Source: Monocercomonoides exilis (taxonomy: Eukaryota > Preaxostyla > Oxymonadida > Polymastigidae). From it: a stretch of DNA of 64,000 bases. The notes under the pieces are model-generated. The model was not told where the DNA came from, ran no database searches, and saw only the letters and a program-made list of their open reading frames with translations. Position 1 is the stretch's first letter; each line of letters begins with the position of its first letter. Shown here piece by piece: positions 11,201 to 18,589 of this stretch. Position numbers and translations under genes: made by a program. The stretch spans positions 533,501-597,500 of the forward strand of contig LSRY02000002.1 in assembly GCA_001643675.2 (NCBI GenBank). Reading direction: 5' to 3'.

Positions 11201-14200
11201 GACATGTTTATTGTGGCGAATGATCTGAGGAAGGGTGTGAATTCTGAGTTGTTTGCATTTGCGACACAATTTGAGGAAAAAACGAATGCGCTGGTTGGGT
11301 TTGACAGGAGGTATTTCAACGAGGCGATTGATCTGATGATTTTTGTGGAAGGTTTTGTGAGTGCGTCTGTTCTGATTGAGGCGCCAGCAGGGCAGAACGA
11401 GGTGTTTTGTGGGAGCAGATATGTTCCGTGCCAATCGCTTGACTATTCTGTCAATCGACTTGCCGAGTGCAATGCAGATGTGCCACTTCGTGTGATCACT
11501 GTGAAATCGAATGGCTCAATCGAAAATGACATTTCACTCAACTCAGTCAATGTTCTGTCATTTGGCAAAGAAAACAGCGGGATTAACATCAGCACCAATG
11601 TTCAGTTTGCATCTGGAAGTGTTGTTTCATCCACAGCCGCTCTTTCGTTTTCTTCGATCGATTTTCATATTCCACATGTTTTTGTTATTGAGACACCCGA
11701 AGGTGCTTCGTTGTTTTCCTCTTCGACAGAAACAGGAAACATCCAATTTTCATCGTGCTCTTTCATTCTCACTTCTTCAGAATCGCAAGATAGAGCGAGT
11801 TGTGTGCATTTGATCAGCGTTTTGGGTGGAGTTGTGCAGCTTTCTCAATGCCATGCTGATTCTGCCTCATTTTCTGTTACGCCTTTTGTGATTTCGCAAA
11901 CAGCCCAAGCTTCATTTGAGGGAGTTAGCTTTGCACATTTATCATTTTCATCTTGCTCACTTTTCGATCTGATTCCTTCAACACCAGAAGAGAAAGATGA
12001 TTATTCCTCTTCAGCCAATCAAGAATCTCAGCCAGTTGAAATAAGCTTCAAGAACTGTGAATTCAAATCTCTTCATGTGAGTGAGTATGACGAGCAGCCT
12101 TCGTTTGGGTTTGTTCAGCTTGAGACGCATCTGTCGATTGTGAACTGCTCTTTGGATGATTTGACATCTGCGTTGAGTGAGAAAGGTGGAGGAATGAAAA
12201 TTGAACTTGGAACAGAAGGAAGCTTCTGTCTGAAGGGAGAAAATTCTGAGCAAATAAGTTCTGTTAGCCATTGCACTTGCTCGACTTTTGTTGGAAAAGG
12301 AGGGTTTTTGTATCTGAGCTGCTGCAACTCGATTGATGGATTCTCTTTGTCTGATTTGGTGTTTTCTGAGAATGAAGCATTTGTTGGGAGAAACGTGTTC
12401 ATATTGAGCTCCGATTTGAATGCCTCTGTTGTCATTGAAAGGTTGATGTTTGATTGGACTGAATGGAAGAACACAACAGCTTTCTTTGGGGCAGATGAAG
12501 TGAATTTTACAGAAGGCATTTCTTTGGACAAGCTGCTGTTTGAACACACAGACACTTCTGTTGTTGTGTCGTCGAGTGGAAGAGACATTCGCGGGTGCGG
12601 ATCAGAAAGGGAGCCTTGTCTGTCATTTTGGGAAGGGATGAGGCATTTCAGAGAAGGAGTCCAATTCAGAGAAATCAAAATCAACACAAGTGCTGCCATT
12701 TCAGACGAGTGGGATCTTTCAAACAGTTCAATAAGCCCATCTGTTCCTTCTTCTCCTGGTTATTCTTCTTCTTCTGATGAGCCTTCGTCAGATGAATGCA
12801 CAATCAATGTGGGAAAAACGATTCAATCTCTTTCTGAGCCTTCTGAGGCTGTGCTCACAAACAAGCTTGTGCTCACATTCACCTCCATCAATTTCTGCCT
12901 GCCTTCGTCTTTCGAAACACCACAAAAGGAACTTCTTTTCACAGAGACGGGAACAGCCACACTTAACAAATGCTCCTTTGCGATGCAGACAGCAGAAGAA
13001 GGCATTGCCTTTGTTCTTTTCCATGTTTCGTCTGGGACACTTTCGATTGAAGGGTCCAAAATGGCCGAGCTCTCCTTTGCGACATCGGCCATCCGACTTG
13101 CTGCGCCAGCTGCACATTTTGTGGCAAGCGCTTTTTCTGTTGATGTTCTGAATTTAGCAGATGGATCGTTTATTTCTGTGGGCGATGCTGAAGAGAAGGG
13201 AAATGAGGAATCAGTCTTATCAGGGAATGACAAAGAAATGATAGCAAGCGAAATCAGACTGGAGAATCTTCAGTGGCATCTCATCAGCAGCACAAATGCG
13301 AGGACTTCGATTATTTCTTATGAGAGCGCGTTGTCTGTGGCGTTGACGATGGACAACTCGACATTCAGCGACTGCAACAGCGAGTCTCTTCTGGGAGGAG
13401 CGTTTTGTGTGTGGATGAAGGAGAAGGCGGGTGGGTTGGCTGGCAGCTGGGCAAATGAAGGCAGTCTGCTGGCGAATCTGTCGTCTTTTGTGACATGTGC
13501 GTGCTCAACGAGTGATGGCAGAGGAGGCGCAATTGTATTGAATTGCCTGGACGATCCAGAGCATTCAGATGCTCCGTCTGCGAAGAAAGCGAAGGCGCTT
13601 CCAATCAAATTTCGGTTGATTCGGTTTTCTTTGAACAGAGCGAGTGTGGGGAAGGATCTTTTCATTGTCTGCCGATCGATTGCTGAGCAGATCAACGAGG
13701 CGCTGTTTGCGATGGACTTCAGCGAGCTGGCCTTTGACAGAAATAATGCGATCTTCGGGATGGACAAAGAAAACGAGGGGCCAATTGATTTGGTACCATT
13801 TATTGTGTTCTACAAGTCAGAGCGGGTATTTGTGTCAGCAGAGAAAGGAAAGAACAAGAAGGACTGTGGGCGAAGGGAAGACCCGTGTGAGACACTCAGC
13901 GAGGCAGTGCGGCATCTGAACGACGAGCAGTACCAGAACGTGCTGGTGGTGAAGAAGGCAGCTGTTTCAGCAGAGACAGCCATTTCATCAGCGACAGTGC
14001 AGACAGTCGGAGGCAGCCCAGCTGTTTTTGAGTTCAAATGCGAAATCGCTCAGACAGGTGGAAGTGCGGATTGTGTTGTGTCTTCGTCTGAGGAGTGCAG
14101 CATTTTGGGGATGGACATCGTCTTCGGACCCAGCTTCGCTTCACCTCATCGCTCTGTCTTTGGCGTGAGGAGCGGAAATCTGACACTGGGCGACTGCACA

Positions 14201-17023
14201 ATCAGGTCAGAAGAGCTGGCGCAGTTGGCAAACACCGTAATTTATGTTGAGAGTCATTGTTTGTGTTTGAGCAATGTTTCGTTCTCATCCATCCGCCTGC
14301 AGGCATCAAGGCAGCAGCCATTAGCAGCAGCATTTGGAGCAAAGCAATCTGAACAGTCTTCTTTTGCTTTGTCTTTATTTGAGCCAGAGGCAGGCCACTC
14401 ATTCATTGAGGCCTGCTCAGGTGCTGCTGTGGTGCTAGATGGTGTCTGCTTCAAAGAGCTATCTTTATTTGTTGTGTCGGGCGATACCTCGCAGTCGGCT
14501 CATTTCATCAAGTGCGAGTCATCGTCTCTGACAGTCAGCGGGCTGAGAATGGAAGATTGTTCTGTTTCTTTTATTTCGCCAACTGATTCGGTTTCTTCTT
14601 CTTCTTCTTCTTCTTCTCACAATTCATTTGAGTCATCTGCAAACTCTCTCATTTCTGTGTCTTGTGACAGCGTGGTTATTCTGGGAGACATTCAGATTGA
14701 GCGTATTTTTGAGTGCTGTGGTGTTCTGTCTGCAGAAAGTGGATGCAAAGTGGAAGTAAAGCAGAGCAACATCTCTTCGCTGTCTTCGCATTCATCTGTC
14801 TTTGCAGCAGAAATATCTGCATCTGTTGTTTTGAGAGAAGTTAATATCAGCCAAGTGGCTGTGGAAGAGGGAAGCTTGTTTGCTCTTCTGTCTCTTTCTC
14901 CTCATCTTTCTACTCTTTTCAATGAAGAATCAGATAATTTTGAGTTTAATTCTGAATTTTACATGGCAGTCGATGAAAACGGCGAAACGCAGTTTGAGTT
15001 GATTTCTTCAGAAATCAGCAATATTCAACTGAAATATGCAGAAGGATCAGCTCTGAAAGCAGAAAATTGGAACAGCCACATTCTGATTGACTCGTGTGTG
15101 TTTAGCAACATCAGTAGGCAGCGTGAAAGAGGAAGCTATTTGGATTTGACCTCGTGTGGAAGTGTTGCAATGGAAAAGAGCTCGTTTTGGGGTGTTGCAG
15201 AAATGAGAAGCCAAAATGGACGGAATATTCATTCAAAAGTGAATGAAAATGATGAAATTGGCGAAGAAACTGATTTTGTGTGTGAATGGAACAGCTCATC
15301 AGTCAACTTTGTAGGAAGCACAGCGAATATAAGCAATACTTCATTTGAGAACTTCTCTCAAGGAGCCATTTCTCTGTCTAACTCGACTGTAACGATTGAA
15401 ATGGGGATGCTTCAGAGCAACAATCCATTTGTTTCAGGCTATCCTTCTCTTCGGCGCAACATTTTGTGTTCAGATGGAAGCACGTTGAATGTGAAGAGTG
15501 TGAAAGGAGGAGATGGAATGAACAACTCCTCATTTTGGATATTGGGCAAACATTGCACTTTCAGAGGAATCATAACAGAAGTTTCCTCTCCTTTCTTTGT
15601 TCCCAAAATAACATCTGCGCAGACAACAAAACGAGAAGACAAGATGGAAATTGAATTTGTGGGGCAGCTCTTGCTGCCATGCAACCTGGAAATTCAGTTC
15701 ACATTCAAAAGAGGAGAATATTTTATGCTGAAAGAGTGCGAAAAAGTGAATTTTGTTGACGAGAACGAAATTAGCTGCGAAATGGACCGTTCATCATATG
15801 AATGGGAAGATAAAGAAACGGAAGTGTTTGTACGTATTTTGTTTGGGGAAGAAGCAAGAAAATCAACAGAGAATTTTATTCTGAAGAACGGAAGCAAATC
15901 TCAACCGAAAGAAGACGAAAGCATTAACAAAACAGACGAAGGTGACAGTAAAAGAGAAATAAATCCGAATGACACAGGGAGCAGCACCGATAAAAAGAGT
16001 GTGATTGAATGGAGTTTAATTGCATTGGTTGGATGTGCATTTGTTCTTGTGGTATTTGTGTTGGGATTCGTTGGAGTTGTGTGTGTTCTGCGGAAGAGGC
16101 TGAAGAAAGCAGAGAAGAAAATTGAGGAAGTGAGCTTCGAAAACATGGTTCTGATGGGAAAAATTGAGAAGAGAAGAGGAGAAAACAATGGAGGGAGCTT
16201 TGAGATGAGTGAGATGCCATCCACACTGCTGGAGGGGATGACGAGCCAGATCCCACTTCTCATTGACAACGATGAAGATCTTCCAGAGCCTCCGTCAATG
16301 ACTGATGAAGAGTTGAATGAGAATGATCTGCCAGATTTGGAGTTGCCATTGCCATTTTCTGAAGATGTGTCTGTTTCTGAACTTCATCAGAACAATTCAT
16401 TCAATGTTATATCAGCAAAGAAGCCATTTCGAGAGAAGGAGAAAAAGAACCTGAAAACATTGCACTCGGCGATTCATTCAGTTGAAGGGGATTTCACACT
16501 GGGAACAAGAGCGATGGAAGTTGTTGATGGGAAGGAAGTTGTTTTGGCGGTGGCAGAGCTGTTTGAGCATCTGATTTCAGCTGGAGACGAAAGGGTGGAA
16601 ATGATGGGGAAGCAATTGTGCCCGTATTCAATCTTTGTTGAGGAAGGAAATGGAAATGGAAATGAAGTATTTGTCTTGGGAGAGGAATTGGAGGATGAGA
16701 AGCAGAAAGAAGAAATGAAGCGATGGCAGGCACCAGAGCTGTGGAATGAAAGGAACGAAGAGGAAGAGGATGGGATTGAGCAGGCAGTTGTGTTTTCACT
16801 TGGGCTGATTCTGCATGAGATGACAACAGGAGAAGTGCCGTTGAGCGAGTGTGGTGCAGAAGAAGCACAGGAGATGATGAGGGATGGGGTGCGACCGCTG
16901 ACAGAAGGAATCGAAGGAGAAGAAATGGTTGAGCTGATGGAGAGGATGTGGGCAGATGAGCCAAATGAAAGACCTTCGTTGGCTGAGGTGATTCAGTTGC
17001 TGATGGAGATGGCTGAGAGTTGA
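5225..17023 (+). CDS. Giant Pmp-like repeat receptor with pseudokinase tail
   Basis: An intronless frame of about 11.8 kb encoding 3932 residues from ATG 5225. I chose this start because it places a signal-peptide-like stretch (MRLLHLACAFFYFVAAQLA) at the N-terminus; the in-frame ATG at 5147 would put 26 residues before it. The ectodomain resembles Chlamydia polymorphic outer-membrane proteins. It has repeated GGA/GGG[IVF] motifs (KGGAIY, GKGGGVY, GKGGFLF, GCGGGIY, GRGGAIV) paired with FxxN[RQE]A (FSSNQA, FSDNRA, FSGNEA, FSENEA, FSLNRA). These sit in seven large modules, each marked by CGx(3-5)PC-type motifs near nt 6380, 7530, 8890, 10190, 11405, 12590 and 13865. A membrane span lies at about nt 16012-16095 (IALVGCAFVLVVFVLGFVGV), followed by RKRLKK. 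The tail carries RWQAPELW, FSLGLILHEM and ERPSL kinase C-lobe motifs but no visible ATP-binding or catalytic residues. Inferred to be a surface adhesin or receptor with a pseudokinase tail. Confidence 0.85.
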   Translation: MRLLHLACAFFYFVAAQLASLDHEKAAIKPKEQFLPAVLLTNSSLESSNLVLDERGCSAVFSVDKDSKLHLTRVTSLKPASHFHPSCVSSGQCFFVNFSVVFEAAWNRSACSLAGLSGGAGRSSVLFSSFDSLVFCPLKSSSFVCGGIGDSESVEGCIFSNVTAKEEPIKELQMADHLSAVNSSVLLNNTFFRCADVYYGTVVHGLSPSSPACDFRSSFDRFIRCTHSQSTEKSSKFHFSRTERVPMANQHGIFSNEEWIECKGQQGGAIYFDGYYITKDYDLNISNSVFEKCHSDDKGGAIFIYKIYRHKCAGCHFFGNTAVNDPQDIYVANTDSYYKIANFAFSNSYSTTTGTSFYINGQGNFSNFIANMSEQMKTKPSGVDGWGCGLGTIPCQTIAYAYSAQRTKYIMSMLCEEGTYTPPALTISEKPLTLAGTGMDKTTIGSSVANNAIFMVSGNKLVVQNLCFLLSKKNSRILRMTSASSFSSSLGHSSNEPNSFYSSNSGRSNSQFESIKINQTANSELSTSLFSIESGQFSVSRLTAVNIRLSSSFFSLFFFSSCNNPSISDCVFDNITAWYSAVASIYSPIFTQLSSSNLTLSLQNCSFNNITSKDCATGGCLAFNAKLTSLSSDSSISNIASSLSINNCSFSLCASKPANSKGGAIYANYGRSKPTETDFYVFNTSFSSNQATFGSDLYFVCFDFEESVNDQLFGFVSTAESIKGIQMSIFGDDFNYFQGDPIDLMIFLKGYFAMTVYATSESSGEDIFFCGEIRRKCSTVNYALGRLASPSSSFSNGQRTIYISGSSTVTSSGNLLSSVSILSDVGSTAKSSLSSSSSSFSSDSVKANLRIPSFVTGRSSYIFHSSGETSFNCLAFSIAPSVTDEVKHLLQSLVSLQNGILTLSDCSFQWDESYSSNFYSSSLILISSDQRADAKLVINQCTISHSASLAISAPIFDLSQGSISSQFTSLHIQNVTSSSRSSAVFAFKSSFSSSSDSSSSPSSSTANPQTSFTQCSFASIKGSEGTNALFSTSPLMTGSVAFEQCNLTDCVGASSTEGGGMRWDVCDSEEMKMINCNVSSCAAKESAGSSRGSNDENSKGKGGGVYLILNGSSSNFLFESCTFSDNRAEVGRDVFIQCEKLYQAADLSKYVDVFSSAFDVENSFFGAESSALSNTVDLLDAMRYRSTVVFVCGIAPSSSSAINFAINSDPSAPTSQTGVDWFRCGPSDDPCETIDFSLKQKAAAETEATEEEEGGEMQKIKVKECSFIKAEIDLSDSILSAAEESEECRVDFVQSIPKATGIAITNTKTMKISHVSFNVPTAFTNGMTILISSQSGTTSLESCNFYLNSSSSFAQSNDDTDSFSFPLVGVFSGVLSVVSCCFGSNSAVNFGSDLMEISDSVDFTFDTATFQNLCVHSDCLFKVVHSNEASLLHSTSVSASASASTRAQTEQTKGEGDVSGEDFSEYSFKFLNCTFNSISSITSVSSVSSAVRTGKASLLSPEHAASVVLSNCSVSTCLSEGSLEGGALRLSASSQSPFTLKKSSISSCACNTASGKGGFLFLCLDGRDAEFNFEELTFSGNEAKVGENMFLACTELNASIKTSKFNFDFSDFADNINAFVGNDTKYGNKDLALFLFAYLGSTINVGSEGLDLVGCGTRIPCHSFWTSIKHIDTEASNKRIIITSSTDVEDEHDISGLIISSQNALNPLSDSPFPSSTLSVHSKLNSLNNSQKGVLVNSRRATIEDVLISIPSSFLDGNSVSINENVLFASECDDAADLGGSGLSLTKCIFQKQIDESVKYKLVAVMKGKVSLCDVWVEEMAFSCSAFAFSSGGVLWFEECHFASVNLEPKSFIEMLEVEKPKNEREREKEGEGGSSTAVLLLNASSFSSINNGASNPCSSIFSLQNSYEVEVVGCTFQTLGSEGCKKGGAMSFELKGADGQLKMKGVGVTNSICSSSEGCGGGIYLTCATDNNDRYSFSEISVGGNKAHQGRDMFIVANDLRKGVNSELFAFATQFEEKTNALVGFDRRYFNEAIDLMIFVEGFVSASVLIEAPAGQNEVFCGSRYVPCQSLDYSVNRLAECNADVPLRVITVKSNGSIENDISLNSVNVLSFGKENSGINISTNVQFASGSVVSSTAALSFSSIDFHIPHVFVIETPEGASLFSSSTETGNIQFSSCSFILTSSESQDRASCVHLISVLGGVVQLSQCHADSASFSVTPFVISQTAQASFEGVSFAHLSFSSCSLFDLIPSTPEEKDDYSSSANQESQPVEISFKNCEFKSLHVSEYDEQPSFGFVQLETHLSIVNCSLDDLTSALSEKGGGMKIELGTEGSFCLKGENSEQISSVSHCTCSTFVGKGGFLYLSCCNSIDGFSLSDLVFSENEAFVGRNVFILSSDLNASVVIERLMFDWTEWKNTTAFFGADEVNFTEGISLDKLLFEHTDTSVVVSSSGRDIRGCGSEREPCLSFWEGMRHFREGVQFREIKINTSAAISDEWDLSNSSISPSVPSSPGYSSSSDEPSSDECTINVGKTIQSLSEPSEAVLTNKLVLTFTSINFCLPSSFETPQKELLFTETGTATLNKCSFAMQTAEEGIAFVLFHVSSGTLSIEGSKMAELSFATSAIRLAAPAAHFVASAFSVDVLNLADGSFISVGDAEEKGNEESVLSGNDKEMIASEIRLENLQWHLISSTNARTSIISYESALSVALTMDNSTFSDCNSESLLGGAFCVWMKEKAGGLAGSWANEGSLLANLSSFVTCACSTSDGRGGAIVLNCLDDPEHSDAPSAKKAKALPIKFRLIRFSLNRASVGKDLFIVCRSIAEQINEALFAMDFSELAFDRNNAIFGMDKENEGPIDLVPFIVFYKSERVFVSAEKGKNKKDCGRREDPCETLSEAVRHLNDEQYQNVLVVKKAAVSAETAISSATVQTVGGSPAVFEFKCEIAQTGGSADCVVSSSEECSILGMDIVFGPSFASPHRSVFGVRSGNLTLGDCTIRSEELAQLANTVIYVESHCLCLSNVSFSSIRLQASRQQPLAAAFGAKQSEQSSFALSLFEPEAGHSFIEACSGAAVVLDGVCFKELSLFVVSGDTSQSAHFIKCESSSLTVSGLRMEDCSVSFISPTDSVSSSSSSSSHNSFESSANSLISVSCDSVVILGDIQIERIFECCGVLSAESGCKVEVKQSNISSLSSHSSVFAAEISASVVLREVNISQVAVEEGSLFALLSLSPHLSTLFNEESDNFEFNSEFYMAVDENGETQFELISSEISNIQLKYAEGSALKAENWNSHILIDSCVFSNISRQRERGSYLDLTSCGSVAMEKSSFWGVAEMRSQNGRNIHSKVNENDEIGEETDFVCEWNSSSVNFVGSTANISNTSFENFSQGAISLSNSTVTIEMGMLQSNNPFVSGYPSLRRNILCSDGSTLNVKSVKGGDGMNNSSFWILGKHCTFRGIITEVSSPFFVPKITSAQTTKREDKMEIEFVGQLLLPCNLEIQFTFKRGEYFMLKECEKVNFVDENEISCEMDRSSYEWEDKETEVFVRILFGEEARKSTENFILKNGSKSQPKEDESINKTDEGDSKREINPNDTGSSTDKKSVIEWSLIALVGCAFVLVVFVLGFVGVVCVLRKRLKKAEKKIEEVSFENMVLMGKIEKRRGENNGGSFEMSEMPSTLLEGMTSQIPLLIDNDEDLPEPPSMTDEELNENDLPDLELPLPFSEDVSVSELHQNNSFNVISAKKPFREKEKKNLKTLHSAIHSVEGDFTLGTRAMEVVDGKEVVLAVAELFEHLISAGDERVEMMGKQLCPYSIFVEEGNGNGNEVFVLGEELEDEKQKEEMKRWQAPELWNERNEEEEDGIEQAVVFSLGLILHEMTTGEVPLSECGAEEAQEMMRDGVRPLTEGIEGEEMVELMERMWADEPNERPSLAEVIQLLMEMAES

Positions 17024-18000
17024 GAGTGGCAGAAGAGCATCTGTTTATTTGTTGCGATTTCAATTGGAAATAAGTCAAGAGCACAAAAGCACAAGAAAAC
17101 CAAAAAGAAAGCCAAGAATCTTCCAATCGATTTGCTCAAAATTATAAAGATTGTGAAAATGAATAGATTTTCTCTTCTCTTCTTTTTCTTCTCTTTCTTC
17201 TTGTAATTCTTTTTGAACATCATTTTTCAAAAGAGCTTTATGTTTTTGCAATTTTTCGTTTCTTATTTTTGATTTTTCGTTTCGGAGTATTGATTGATTT
17301 GTTCTAATTAAGCCATTCCTTTTTTCTGAGAATTTTCATTGATGTTATTATTGTTATTTTTTATTCCATTTGTTCTGTTTTATTTTAACATTGCTCATTC
17401 ATTCAAGTTTTTCTTTCATGTTTGTTCGAGCAAAATAATCTCTCCCTTTTTTTGTGTTTGTGCATATTCTTGCACTTTTCCATCTTCTGTATTCTTTTTT
17501 TGAAGTTATTGTGGTTTATTAAGCTGAATGCGAGCATCAAAATTATGAATTTCAACATTTATTTGAAGGCACTTTGACACAGCTATCACTATGAATCGTT
17601 AAAATTTTGATTTTTTTTTTATATTTTCATGTTTCACTATTTTTTTTCAAAAGCAACTTATCACCAATTTTGCTTTCTTTTGCGTCAACATCATTGTTTT
17701 AAAGATTTTTTTCGGGCAAAGAAACGAAAATAACAAATTAAAGCCTTTCCTTTTTTGAAATTTTCTTTCATTTGAGTTTCGAACATTGATAAAAGAAAGT
17801 AATAAATTTTAACTTCATTGCTGAACAATCATGAATGAAAGCACTTTGATATATTTGATTATGTTGAAAATTTCAACGAGGTTGTGAAATGAAAAAAAAA
17901 AAGAAATCTTGTTGAAATTATTCTCAAAACTGAATATTATTCATGTTCATTCTATCAAGAAATATATTCATGAGATGTGAAGAAGATTTTGCAGTGTTTT

Positions 18001-18040
18001 ATTTTATTTAATTTTATTTAATTTTATTTAATTTTATTTT
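18001..18040. repeat. Tandem repeat, 10-bp unit, about 4 copies
   Basis: The unit attttattta occurs three times exactly and a fourth time with the last base changed, directly head to tail. A TG-rich microsatellite follows. It is low-complexity and probably length-variable. Confidence 0.85.
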
Positions 18041-18447
18041 TTAATGCGTGTGAGTGTGTGTGTTGCAAGTTTTTTTATTTTTTCTCGAAAAGGTTCAGAA
18101 TTCATACTGAAATATTGAAAGAACTTTAATATAAAGAAGTGTTTAGAATATTTGTCGGCAACTTAATTATGCTCCAATGGCATAAAAAATAAAGAAAAAA
18201 ATAAACCAATTTATTTGGACTATTTAATGACAAAAAGTTCGTCCATTGTGCAATTTTTTTCGATGAAAATAATTGAAAAACAATAATTAATCCCATATAT
18301 ATATATTTCAATTAAAAATCTTATTATATTTCTCAAGCATTCAGCAAGAATAGGAAAGACAGCAAAATGCACATGCGAACAATTCAAAAGTGATGCAAAG
18401 AAAGAAATCGACAAGCATGAAGCGTTTCGACAGTTGTTTCATCATAA

Positions 18448-18477
18448 CGATACATTCAATAAATTTTGAATGTATCG
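18448..18477. repeat. Perfect 12-bp inverted repeat (hairpin)
   Basis: cgatacattcaa is followed by a 6-nt spacer (taaatt) and its exact reverse complement ttgaatgtatcg. It lies about 110 bp beyond the stop codon of the TORTIFOLIA1-like gene on the minus strand, so it could mark a 3' end or a protein-binding palindrome. Its function is not known. Confidence 0.8.
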
Positions 18478-18589
18478 CTCATTGCTGTGAACAAAATGCC
18501 GGGTCGTTTTCAATCCTCAAGTTTTATGTAATATCTCCTAAGAACAATAGATGAGGAACTATTTAATCTTATTTTGCTCCAGAATCTTT

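Larger units (their letters stand above)
17024..18589. other. AT-rich gene-free spacer
   Basis: Convergent spacer between the giant surface gene (+) and the TORTIFOLIA1-like gene (-). It is strongly AT-rich with many T runs. It contains a 10-bp tandem repeat (18001-18040), a short TG microsatellite (about 18043-18063) and a perfect 12-bp hairpin (18448-18477). I see no coding or RNA gene. Confidence 0.6.
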
